Source: Sympetrum striolatum
Taxonomy: Eukaryota > Arthropoda > Insecta > Odonata > Libellulidae
Direction of reading: 5' to 3'
Length of the DNA stretch: 64,000 nucleotides
NCBI GenBank assembly: GCA_947579665.1
Contig: OX388344.1
Span: forward strand, 14,006,346 to 14,070,345
Positions 14,201-25,205 of this stretch are shown one piece after another (within the stretch, counting starts at the first letter, position 1; the number at the start of each line of letters is the position of its first letter). A program made the translations under genes and the position numbers. The notes below the pieces were generated by a model that was not told the origin of the DNA, searched no databases, and saw only the letters and a program-made list of their open reading frames with translations.

Positions 14201-15589
14201 CGAAGCCATGACGATGCGATATAAGGAGCAGGGTGGTGCTGAGAGATGGTGCTTGGTCGAGGGATGCGAACTAAAATTAACTAAGTACAAATGGATAAGA
14301 ATGCTATTGCTGTACCTATTTTGTGATTCGTCATTGTTATCAGAAGTAAATATAATTAACTTTCATTATTATCTTTCGGCAGCATTTGGATGAACTTCCG
14401 AAGCCATGACGATGCGATATAAGGAGCAGGGTGGTGCTGAAAGATGGTGCTTGGTCGAGGGATGCGAACTCAAATTAACTAAGTACAAATGGATAAGAAT
14501 GCTATTGCTGTACCTATTTTGTGATTCGTAATTGTTATCAAAAGTAAATATAATTAACTTTCATTATTATCTTTCGGCAGCATTTGGATGAACTTCCGAA
14601 GCCATGACGATGCGATATAAGGAGCAGGGTGGTGCTGAAAGATGGTGCTTGGTCGAGGGATGCGAACTCAAATTAACTAAGTACAAATGGATAAGAATGC
14701 TATTACTGTACCTATTTTGTGATTCGTAATTGTTATCAAAAGTAAATATAATTAACTTTCATTATTATCTTTCGGCAGCATTTGGATGAACTTCCGAAGC
14801 CATGACGATGCGATATAAGGAGCAGGGTGGTGCTGAAAGATGGTGCTTGGTCGAGGGATGCGAACTCAAATTAACTAAGTACAAATGGATAAGAATGCTA
14901 TTGCTGTACCTATTTTGTGATTCGTAATTGTTATCAAAAGTAAATATAATTAACTTTCATTATTATCTTTCGGCAGCATTTGGATGAACTTCCGAAGCCA
15001 TGACGATGCGATATAAGGAGCAGGGTGGTGCTGAAAGATGGTGCTTGGTCGAGGGATGCGAACTCAAATTAACTAAGTACAAATGGATAAGAATGCTATT
15101 ACTGTACCTATTTCGTGATTCGTAATTGTTTTCAGAAGCAAATATAATTAACATTCATTATTATCTTTCGGCATCATTTGGATGAACTTCCGAAGCCATG
15201 ACGATGCGATATAAGGAGCAGGGTGGTGCTGAATGATGGTGCTTGGTCGAGGGATGCGAACTCAAATTAACTAAGTACAAATGGATAAGAATGCTATTGC
15301 TGTACCTATCTTGTGATTCGTCATTGTTATCAAAAGTAAATATAATTAACTTTCATTATTATCTTTCGGCAGCATTTGGATGAACTTCCGAAGCCATGAC
15401 AATGCGATATAAGGAGCAGGGTGGTGCTGAAAGATGGTGCTTGGTCGAGGGATGCGAACTCAAATTAACTAAGTACAAATGGATAAGAATGCTATTGCTG
15501 TACCTATTTTGTGATTCGTCATTGTTATCAAAAGTAAATATAATTAACTTTCATTATTATATTTCGGCAGCATTTGGATGAACTTCCGA

Positions 15590-18500
15590 AGCCATGACGA
15601 TGCGATATATGGAGCAGGGTGGTGCTGAAAGATGGTGCTTGGTCGAGGGATGCGAACTCAAATTAACTAAGTACAAATGGATGAGAATGCTATTACTGTA
15701 CCTATTTTGTGATTCGTAATTGTTATCAAAAGTAAATATAATTAACTTTCATTATTATCTTTCGGCAGCATTTGGATGAACTTCCGAAGCCATGACGATG
15801 CGATATAAGGAGCAGGGTGGTGCTGAGAGATGGTGCTTGGTCGAGGGATGCGAACTCAAATTAACAAAGTACAAATGGATAAGAATGCTATTGCTGTACC
15901 TATTTTGTGATTCGTCATTGTTATCAAAAGTAAATATAATTAACTTTCATTATTATCTTTCGGCAGCATTTGGATGAACTTCCGAAGCTATGACGATGCG
16001 ATATAAGGATTACGGTGGTGCTGAGAGATGGTGCTTGGTCGAGGGATGCGAACTCAAATTAACTAAGTACAAATGGATAAGAATGCTATTGCTGTACCTA
16101 TTTTGTGATTCGTAATTGTTATCAAAAGTAAATATAATTAACTTTCATTATTATCTTTCGGCAGCATTTGGATGAACTTCCGAAGCCATGACGATGCGAT
16201 ATAAGGAGCAGGGTGGTGCTGAAAGATGGTGCTTGGTCGAGGGATGCGAACTCAAATTAACTAAGTACAAATGGATAAGAATGCAATTGCTGTACCTATT
16301 TTGTGATTCGTAATTGTTATCAAAAGTAAATATAATTAACTTTCATTATTATCTTTCGGCAGCATTTGGATGAACTTCCGAAGCCATGGCGATGCGATAT
16401 AAGGAGCAGGGTGGTGCTGAAAGATGGTGCTTGGTCGAGGGATGCGAACTCAAATTAACTAAGTACAAATGGATAAGAATGCTATTGCTGTACCTATTTT
16501 GTGATTCGTCATTGTTATCAGAAGTAAATATAATTAACTTTCATTATTATCTTTCGGCAGCATTTGGATGAACTTCCGAAGCCATGACGATGCGATATAA
16601 GGAGCAGGGTGGTGCTGAAACATGGTGCTTGGTCGAGGGATACGAACTCAAATTAACTAAGTACAAATGGATAAGAATGCTATTACTGTACCTATTTTGT
16701 GATACGTAATTGTTATCAAAAGTAAATATAATTAACTTTCATTATTATCTTTCGGCAGCATTTGGATGAACTTCTGAAGCCATGACGATGCGATATAAGG
16801 AGCAGGGTGGTGCTGAGAGATGGTGCTTGGTCGAGGGATGCGAACTCAAATTAACTAAGTACAAATGGATAAGAATGCTATTGCTGTACCTATTTTGTGA
16901 TTCGTAATTGTTATCAAAAGTAAATATAATTAACTTTCATTATTATCTTTCGGCAGCATTTGGATGAACTTCCGAAGCCATGACAATGCGATATAAGGAG
17001 CGGGGTGGTGCTGAAAGATGGTGCATGGTCGAGGCATGCGAACTCAAATTAACTAAGTACAAATGGATAAGAATGCTATTGCTGTACCTATTTTGTGATT
17101 CGTCATTGTTATCAAAAGTAAATATAATTAACTTTCATTATTATCTTTCGGCAGCATTTGGATGAACTTCCGAAACCATGACGATGCGATATAAGGAGCA
17201 GGGTGGTGCTGAGAGATGGTGCTTGGTCGAGGGATGCTAACTCAAATTAACAAAGTACAAATGATTAAGAATGCTATTGCTGTACCTATTTTGTGATTCG
17301 TCATTGTTATCAGAAGAAAATATAATTAACTTTCATTATTATCTTTCGGCAGCATTTGGATGAACTTCCGAAGCCATGACGATGCGATATAAGGAGCAGG
17401 GTGGTGCTGAAAGATGGTGCTTGGTCGAGGGATGCGAACTCAAATTAACTAAGTACAAATGGATAAGAATGCTATTGCTGTACCTATTTTGTGATTCGTC
17501 ATTGTTATCAAAAGTAAATTTAATTAACTTTCATTATTATCTTTCGGCAGCATTTGGATGAACTTCCGAAGCCATGACGATGCGATATAAGGAGCAGGGT
17601 GGTGCTGAGAGATGGTGCTTGGTCGAGGGATGCGAACTCAAATTAACTAAGTACAAATGGATAAGAATGATATTGCTGTACCTATTTTGTGATTCGTCAT
17701 TGTTATCAAAAGTAAATATAATTAACTTTCATTATTATCTTTCGGCAGCATTTGGATGAACTTCCGAAGCCATGACAATGCGATATAAGGAGCAGGGTGG
17801 TGCTGAAAGATGGTGCTTGGTCGAGGGATGCGAACTCAAATTAACTAAGTACAAATGGATAAGAATGCTATTGCTGTACCTATTTTGTGATTCGTCATTG
17901 TTATCAAAAGTAAATATAATTAACTTTCATTATTATCTTTCGGCAGCATTTGGATGAACTTCCGAAACCATGACGATGCGATATAAGGAGCAGGGTGGTG
18001 CTGAGAGATGGTGCTTGGTCGAGGGATGCGAACTCAAATTAACTAAGTACAAATGGATAAGAATGCTATTGCTGTACCTATTTTGTGATTCGTCATTGTT
18101 ATCAGAAGTAAATATAATTAACTTTCATTATTATCTTTCGGCAGCATTTGGATGAACTTCCGAAGCCATGACAATGCGATATAAGGAGCAGGGTGGTGCT
18201 GAAAGATGGTGCTTGGTCGAGGGATGCGAACTCAAATTAACTAAGTACAAATGGATAAGAATGCTATTACTGTACCTATTTTGTGATTCGTAATTGTTAT
18301 CAAAAGTAAATATAATTAACTTTCATTATTATCTTTCGGCAGCATTTGGATAAACTTCCGAAGCCATGACGATGCGATATAAGGAGCAGGGTGGTGCTGA
18401 GAGATGGTGCTTGGTCGAGGGATGCGAACTCAAATTAACTAAGTTCAAATGGATAAGAATGCTATTGCTGTACCTATTTTGTGATTCGTCATTGTTATCA

Positions 18501-19541
18501 AAAGTAAATATAATTAACTTTCATTATTATCTTTCGGCAGAATTTGGATGAACTTCCGAAACCATGACGATGCGATATAAGGAGCAGGGTATTGCTGAAA
18601 GATGGTGCTTGGTCGAGGGATGCGAACTCAAATTAACTAAGTACAAATTGATAAGAATGCTATTGCTGTACCTATTTTGTGATTCGCAATTGTTATCAAA
18701 AGTAAATATAATTAACTTTCATTATTATCTTTCGGCAGCATTTGGATGAACTTCCGAAGCCATGACGATACGATATAAGGAGCAGGGTGGTGCTGAAAGA
18801 TGGTGCTTGGTCGAGGGATGCGATCTGAAATTAACTAAGTACAAATGGATAAGAATGCTATTGCTGTACCTACTTTGTGATTCGTCATTGTTATCAAAAG
18901 TAAATATAATTAACTTTCATTATTATCTTTCGGCAGCATTTGGATGAACTTCCGAAACCATGACGATGCGATATAAGGAGCAGGGTATTGCTGAAAGATG
19001 GTGCTTGGTCGAGGGATGCGAACTCAAATTAACTAAGTACAAATTGATAAGAATGCTATTGCTGTACCTATTTTGTGATTCGCAATTGTTATCAAAAGTA
19101 AATATAATTAACTTTCATTATTATCTTTCGGCAGCATTTGGATGAACTTCCGAAGCCATGACGATACGATATAAGGAGCAGGGTGGTGCTGAAAGATGGT
19201 GCTTGGTCGAGGGATGCGATCTCAAATTAACTAAGTACAAATGGATAAGAATGCTATTGCTGTAAATACTTTGTGATTCGTCATTGTTATCAAAAGTAAA
19301 TATAATTAACTTTCATTATTATCTTTCGGCAGCATTTGGATGAACTTCCGAAGCCATGACAATGCGATATAAGGAGCAGGGTGGTGCTGAAAGATGGTGC
19401 TTGGTCGAGGGATGCGAACTCAAATTAACTAAGTACAAATGGATAAGAATGCTATTGCTGTACCTATTTTGTGATTCGTCGTTGTTATCAAAAGTAAATA
19501 TAATTAACTTTCATTATTATCTTTCGGCAGCATTTGGATGA
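15590..19541 (+). repeat. Higher-order block of the 198 bp satellite, copy 2
   Basis: Second copy of the block at 150-4,101, recognised by the same ordered variants. After this point the homology continues with the offset changed to 14,847 bases: 4,905-6,278 corresponds to 19,752-21,125. Copy 2 therefore lacks about three monomers present at 4,112-4,704 in copy 1, or copy 1 gained them. This is the expected product of unequal exchange within the array. Confidence 0.8.
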
Positions 19542-22500
19542 ACTTCCGAAGCCATGACGATGCGATATAAGGAGCAGGGTGGTGCTGAGAGATGGTGCTT
19601 GGTCGAGGGATGCGAACTCAAATTAACTAAGTACAAATGGATAAGAATGCTATTGCTGTACCTATTTTGTGATTCGTAATTGTTTTCAGAAGTAAATATA
19701 ATTAACTTTCATTATTATCTTTCGGCATCATTTGGATGAACTTCCGAAGCCATGACGATGCGATATAAGGAGCAGGGTGGTGCTGAAAGATGGTGCTTGG
19801 TCGAGGGATGCGAACTCAAATTAACTAAGTACAAATGGATAAGAATGCTATTGCTGTACCTATTTTGTGATTCGTCATTGTTATCAAAAGTAAATATAAT
19901 TAACTTTCATTATTATCTTTCGGCAGCATTTGGATGAACTTCCGAAGCCATGACGATGCGATATAAGGAGCAGGGTGGTGCTGAAAGATGGTGCTTGGTC
20001 GAGGGATGCGAACTCAAATTAACTAAGTACAAATGGATAAGAATGCTATTGCTGTACCTATTTTGTGATTCGTAATTGTTATCAAAAGTAAATATAATTA
20101 ACTTTCAATATTATCTTTCGGCAGCATTTGGATGAACTTCCGAAGCCATGACGATGCGATATAAGGAGCAGGGTGGTGCTGAAAGATGGTGCTTGGTCGA
20201 GGGATGCGAACTCAAATTAACTAAGTACAAATGGATAAGAATGCTTTTACTGTACCTATTTTGTGATTCGTAATTGTTATCAAAAGTAAATATAATTTAC
20301 TTTCATTATAATCTTTCGGCAGCATTTGGATGAACTTCCGAAGCCATAACAATGCGATATAAGGTGCAGGGTGGTGCTGAAAGATGGTGCTTGGTCGAGG
20401 GATGCGAACTCAAATTAACTAAGTACAAATGGATAAGAATGCTATTGCTGTACCTATTTTGTGATTCGTCATTGTTATCAAAAGTAAATATAATTAACTT
20501 TCATTATTATCTTTCGGCAGCATTTGGATGAACTTTCGAAGCCATGACGATGCGATATAAGGAGCAGGGTGGTGATGAATGATGGTGCTTGGTCGAGGGA
20601 TGCGAACTCAAATTAACTAAGTACAAATGGATAAGAATGCTATTGCTGTACCTATTTTGTGATTCGTCATTGTTATCAAAAGTAAATATAATTAACTTTC
20701 ATTATTATCTTTCGGCAGCATTTGGATGAACTTCCGAAGCCATGACGATGCGATATAAGGAGCAGGGTGGTGCTGAGAGATGGTGCTTGGTCGAGGGATG
20801 CGAACTCAAATTAACTAAGTACAAATGGATAAGAATGCTATTGCTGTACCTATTTTGTGATTCGTCATTGTTATCAGAAGTAAATATAATTAACTTTCAT
20901 TATTATCTTTCGGCAGCATTTGGATGAACTTCCGAAGCCATGACGATGCGATATAAGGAGCAGGGTGGTGCTGAAAGATGGTGCTTGGTCGAGGGATGCG
21001 AACTCAAATTAACTAAGTACAAATGGATAAGAATGCTATTGCTGTACCTATTTTGTGATTCGTCATTGTTATCAAAAGTAAATATAATTAACTTTCATTA
21101 TTATCTTTCGGCAGCATTTGGATGAACTTCCGAAGCCATGACGATGCGATATAAGGAGCAGGGTGGTGCTGAAAGATGGTGCTTGGTTAGGGATGCGAAC
21201 TCAAATTAACTAAGTACAAATGGATAAGAATGCTATTGCTGTACCTATTTTGTGATTCGTAATTGTTATCAAAAGTAAATATAATTAACTTTCATTATTA
21301 TCTTTCGGCAGCATTTGGATGAACTTCCGAAGCCATGACGATGCGATATAAGGAGCAGGGTGGTGCTGAAAGATGGTGCTTGGTCGAGGGATGCGAACTC
21401 AAATTAACTAAGTACAAATGGATAAGAATGCTATTACTGTACCTATTTTGTGATTCGTAATTGTTTTCAGAAGTAAATATAATTAACTTTCATTATTATC
21501 TTTCGGCAACATTTGGATGAACTTCCGAAGCCATGACGATGCGATATAAGGAGCAGGGTGGTGCTGAAAGATGGTGCTTGGTCGAGGGATGCGAACTCAA
21601 ATTAACTAAGTACAAATGGATAAGAATGCTATTGCTGTACCTATTTTGTGATTCGTCATTGTTATCAAAAGTAAATATAATTAACTTTCATTATTATCTT
21701 TCGGCAGCATTTGGATGAACTTCCGAAGCCATGACGATGCGATATAAGGAGCAGGGTGGTGCTGAAAGATGGTGCTTGGTCGAGGGATGCGAACTCAAAT
21801 TAACTAAGTACAAATGGATAAGAATGCTATTGCTGTACCTATTTTGTGATTCGTAATTGTTATCAAAAGTAAATATAATTAACTTTCAATATTATCTTTC
21901 GGCAGCATTTGGATGAACTTCCGAAGCCATGACGATGCGATATAAGGAGCAGGGTGGTGCTGAAAGATGGTGCTTGGTCGAGGGATGCGAACTCAAATTA
22001 ACTAAGTACAAATGGATAAGAATGCTTTTACTGTACCTATTTTGTGATTCGTAATTGTTATCAAAAGTAAATATAATTAACTTTCATTATAATCTTTCGG
22101 CAGCATTTGGATGAACTTCCGAAGCCATAACAATGCGATATAAGGAGCAGGGTGGTGCTGAAAGATGGTGCTTGGTCGAGGGATGCGAACTCAAATTAAC
22201 TAAGTACAAATGGATAAGAATGCTATTGCTGTACCTATTTTGTGATTCGTCATTGTTATCAAAAGTAAATATAATTAACTTTCATTATTATCTTTCGGCA
22301 GCATTTGGATGAACTTTCGAAGCCATGACGATGCGATATAAGGAGCAGGGTGGTGATGAATGATGGTGCTTGGTCGAGGGATGCGAACTCAAATTAACTA
22401 AGTACAAATGGATAAGAATGCTATTGCTGTACCTATTTTGTGATTCGTCATTGTTATCAAAAGTAAATATAATTAACTTTCATTATTATCTTTCGGCAGC

Positions 22501-22920
22501 ATTTGGATGAACTTCCGAAACCATGACGATGCGATATAAGGAGCAGGGTGGTGCTGAGAGATGGTGCTTGGTCGAGGGATGCGAACTCAAATTAACTAAG
22601 TACAAATGGATAAGAATGCTATTGCTGTACCTATTTTGTGATTCGTCATTGTTATCAGAAGTAAATATAATTAACTTTCATTATTATCTTTCGGCAGCAT
22701 TTGGATGAACTTCCGAAGCCATGACGATGCGATATAAGGAGCAGGGTGGTGCTGAAAGATGGTGCTTGGTCGAGGGATGCGAACTCAAATTAACTAAGTA
22801 CAAATGGATAAGAATGCTATTGCTGTACCTATTTTGTGATTCGTCATTGTTATCAAAAGTAAATTTAATTAACTTTCATTATTATCTTTCGGCAACATTT
22901 GGATGAACTTTCGAAGCCAT

Positions 22921-23155
22921 GACGATGCGGTATAAGGAGCACGGTGGTGCTGAGTGATGGTGCTTGGTCAAGGAAATCAACTTCAAATAGTCTGAGTATG
23001 AATGGAATTGAATGCTATTACTCTAAATTTTTTTGTGATTCATCATTGTTATCAAGGATAAATATAATAAACTATAATTATCCTTAGTGATTTATCATTG
23101 TTTTCAAAAGTAAATATTATTAACTGTAATTATTATCATTTGCAGCATTTGTTTC
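22921..23155 (+). repeat. Degenerate edge of the 198 bp satellite
   Basis: From about 22,960 the monomer diverges abruptly (AAGGAAATCAACTTCAAATAG in place of the usual sequence) but stays alignable: TGCTATTACT, TTGTGATTCATCATTG, TATCAAGGATAAATATAAT. The last third of a monomer then occurs once more at about 23,089-23,150, ending in a recognisable CAGCATTTG. Diverged terminal monomers are expected where exchange no longer homogenises an array. Confidence 0.85.
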
Positions 23156-23988
23156 CCTCCATAACCGTCCACCATAATAATTACATACCTTTAGGTATTT
23201 GTAGGTATATTCATCGGATTCCGTATGCAGTTACATTTAATTATTTTAGGTTCATATTTAATTTGACTATGAAAAAATTGTTAATTAAATAAGAAACTCG
23301 ATTTTTTCTAAGAGTACAAAACATACTTGGTTATTGCAAACATCCGAATCATTGTTCATTGGCAATAAAATTAAGTGAAAGAGATATACTATCAATTAAT
23401 TTCTATTCTTAGAGTCTTATCGACCGTATTGCAAAGGTAAGGCCTCTAAGATAATTATTTTATTTTATTGAAGAAAAGTTATTAGTATTCTTATCGCATT
23501 ACTAGCTCACCGTATAATAGGAAACTAAGGCTGCTTAACTTTCTTTCATGAATTATCAGAAAAACAAATTAATTATAATGGATTCATTTAGTAAGAGAAT
23601 CTTCGTTTGTTATGCTTTCATGTATCTTTGCATCATAAACTTCCAGTGGAAATACCCCTTGCTCTAATTTGTTTTTCTGAAACATGCTCATTAATTAAAA
23701 ATTAAAAAAATATAATATATTCCTGAATTTAGTTCATTACTTGCACCATTATTGAGTATAATTAGTGAATATCCTTATTAATATAGCAGTCAAATATATT
23801 AGCGAAACATGGCGATTTTCTAATTTAAGTACCATACGGAATTTAATTTTTGAGTATAATAATAATATTGCGTTATTACACACAGTTGTGTTTTGTGAAA
23901 ACTCCATTTATGAGATACAGGATTTAAATGCTGAATTCAACGCGAATGTGTTTCATTGAATAAGTTATGTTCATGTTGAATATTAATC

Positions 23989-24087
23989 ATGTTATTCTCC
24001 TCGAAGGACTGCACTGCGTGGTGTGACTACGTTGGAGGATTGCGACGGGATGAATGCCGGGAGAGAATAAAATTAACACTTCCTTGA
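23989..24087 (+). other. Short cysteine-containing open frame, possible exon fragment (speculative)
   Basis: An ATG frame of 32 codons ending in TGA encodes cysteines at residues 8, 12 and 23, with a Gly-Gly-Leu-Arg-Arg stretch between the last two. It lies in the only GC-richer patch of this AT-rich segment. A pyrimidine-rich tract ending in AG precedes the first cysteine codon and could serve as a splice acceptor. I do not recognise the peptide, see no clear splice donor, and the length is within chance expectation. Listed only because composition and cysteine content stand out locally. Confidence 0.12.
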
Positions 24088-24171
24088 GTAGGAAAAGGAT
24101 TATGGTAACTTAAGGACGATGTACATGCTCCCAGGAAAATTCCCAAACCAAAATAATAAAGTTAATTGAAG

Positions 24172-24290
24172 TTAATCCGTGAAATGAAATTCTCAATTGA
24201 ATAATTTTATTCTTACCTATTTATAGAATCATGTATTGAACAGTTCAGTGAATGCACCTTGTGATATACGTTTAACAACTACGTATATAT
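24172..24290 (+). repeat. Diverged direct repeat, copy 1
   Basis: Shares with 24,664-24,825 the ordered blocks TTAATCCGTGAAATGAA, a TTTATAGAATCAT block, TTGAACAGTTCAGTGAA, and a TGTGATATACGTTTAACAA tail. The two copies lie about 490 bases apart with many substitutions and indels, so this is an old local duplication. The fold-back element at about 24,431-24,590 lies between them. Confidence 0.6.
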
Positions 24291-24430
24291 TGAAGATGAA
24301 TGTTTTTACCTTTCTGTTCAGTGATCATTTTATCTTTAAAGATTATAATTATATTGTGTACTTTATATTGTAAATAATATTTTCCATCTCAAAAATCTGA
24401 TATTTTACAATTTTTAAATATGTTTTATGA

Positions 24431-24590
24431 AAACGATTTTTTTTATTGCAACACTTGTACAGATCCACATCAATACATATAACGTCATCCGGTTTCGGCA
24501 TAAAATCATGCCATCCTCAGAACTAAGTTGTGATTCTCAGAACTAAGTGTAATGTGGGTCTGTGCAAGTGTTGCAATAAAGATTCGTTTA
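24431..24590. mobile_element. Fold-back or MITE-like element with inverted terminal arms
   Basis: Left arm 24,443-24,470 (ending CTTGTACAGATCCACAT) is the reverse complement of right arm 24,552-24,579 (starting ATGTGGGTCTGTGCAAG) with two mismatches over 28 bases. Weaker pairing extends outwards through AAACGA and TCGTTT with a small indel, making arms of about 40 bases around an 80-base centre. The centre holds a direct repeat CTCAGAACTAAGT twice, and on the minus strand CTGAGGA, a GGCAT/ATGCC stem and GAAAC. No coding capacity and no obvious target-site duplication is visible. It may be a MITE or the terminal part of a Penelope-like or other retroelement. Confidence 0.5.
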
Positions 24591-24663
24591 CGATGATGTT
24601 CCGCCAAGTATCCCTTAACCAAATTCGCAATTAATTAATTAATTACGAATTATTTTGTAATTA
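24591..24663. repeat. Short TTAA-rich simple sequence
   Basis: Contains TTAATTAATTAATTA followed by ACGAATTATTTTGTAATTAATTAAT, a small palindromic AT-rich tract just before copy 2 of the local duplication. Simple-sequence DNA only. Confidence 0.6.
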
Positions 24664-24825
24664 ATTAATCCGTAAAGTGAATATTAAAATTCTGTAAGTG
24701 TTTTCTTTACTGTTTATGGAATCATCCATTGAACAATTCAGTGAACCTTTATCTATTTATACTATTTGAAAGTTTTTGAACTCTCAATCTTCAATGTGTC
24801 ATGGTGATGCATGTTTAACAATTAT
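24664..24825 (+). repeat. Diverged direct repeat, copy 2
   Basis: Second copy of the segment at 24,172-24,290: TTAATCCGTAAAGTGAA, TTTATGGAATCAT, TTGAACAATTCAGTGAA and a later GATGCATGTTTAACAAT. It carries an insertion of about 40 AT-rich bases relative to copy 1. Confidence 0.55.
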
Positions 24826-25074
24826 CGTGTTTTCATGTTTTCATATGTATGTATTCAGTATATGTATTCAGTGTTTATTCTATTTGTAAGGATAGTATTA
24901 TTTTCTTGATCTATGCATATTTTATATAGTATGTAGTTGTGTATCACACGAATATATTTTTAACAGCTTTGGAAAATGCTATGTCATCTATTTATATCAC
25001 TGCTATTAAATGGCAATATCAGTTATTTATTTTGTACTCATACTAGTAAAATGTCTGTAAATAAAAAATAATCT
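24826..25074. other. AT-rich sequence, nothing recognised
   Basis: Short local repeats such as ATATGTATGTATTCAGTATATGTATTCAGTG (written here only as a position cue: 24,842-24,871) and otherwise unstructured AT-rich DNA. No open frame, RNA motif or shared repeat seen. Confidence 0.5.
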
Positions 25075-25205
25075 CTGTGGCAAGGAGGAGGGGCACAGTA
25101 GGCCTCACCATCCGCCGGCATAAATAAATAAAGGACAAGTCGGTGGACTTTCTAGTGGGAGGTCTTTCGGAGAGACAATGTCGATGAAAGGTCGTTCAGG
25201 TGGAC
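25075..25205 (+). other. Possible retroelement 3' tail next to the G-rich array
   Basis: After an AT-rich stretch the composition changes sharply to GC-rich sequence (GGAGGAGGGGCACAGTAGG, CACCATCCGCCGGC) ending in CATAAATAAATAAAGG. A GC-rich end followed by a short tetranucleotide (ATAA) run resembles the 3' terminus of some non-LTR retrotransposons. Only about 60 bases would belong to it and no reverse transcriptase sequence is present, so the call rests on composition and tail form. The following 60 bases are unassigned. Confidence 0.25.

Larger units (their letters stand above)
1..22920 (+). repeat. 198 bp tandem satellite array, about 116 monomers
   Basis: Head-to-tail array with a 198 bp period, seen as recurrences of ATGACGATGCGATATAAGG every 198 bases. 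Monomers differ by a few substitutions that recur in combinations: TCGTCATTG or TCGTAATTG, GAAAGATGG or GAGAGATGG, GAAACCATG or GAAGCCATG, TCAAAAGTA or TCAGAAGTA. Single-base deletions appear in a few monomers (near 4,558, 6,340, 8,240, 9,825, 11,205 and 21,186). Because 198 is 66 codons, about 52 monomers keep a 61-codon open frame and the rest have a TAA in it. I read this as a by-product of homogenisation, not as genes. The array begins outside the window. Homogeneity and length suggest heterochromatin; a centromeric role is possible but unproven. Confidence 0.97.
23156..24430. other. AT-rich low-copy sequence, no gene recognised
   Basis: This stretch shows no repeat shared with either neighbouring array. 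It is AT-rich with short homopolymer and ATATA tracts. Two open frames of 64 codons (23,098-23,292 and 23,765-23,959) have low-complexity composition typical of AT-rich DNA and no motif I recognise. A slightly GC-richer patch at about 24,000-24,150 is described separately. It could be ordinary intergenic DNA trapped between satellites or decayed transposon sequence. Confidence 0.6.

Noticed and set aside
352..22906. Dozens of 61-codon frames on the + strand and 63-codon frames on the minus strand
   Set aside because: They are one satellite monomer read repeatedly. Half of the copies carry a stop codon and there is no sign of regulation or protein-like conservation.
1..22920. CENP-B box in the 198 bp monomer
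   Set aside because: No match to the TTCGNNNNANNCGGG pattern on either strand of the consensus monomer. Centromere identity cannot be concluded from sequence.
23098..23959. 64-codon frames at 23,098-23,292 and 23,765-23,959 as genes
   Set aside because: AT-rich low-complexity translations. The first starts inside degenerate satellite and neither has a recognisable domain.
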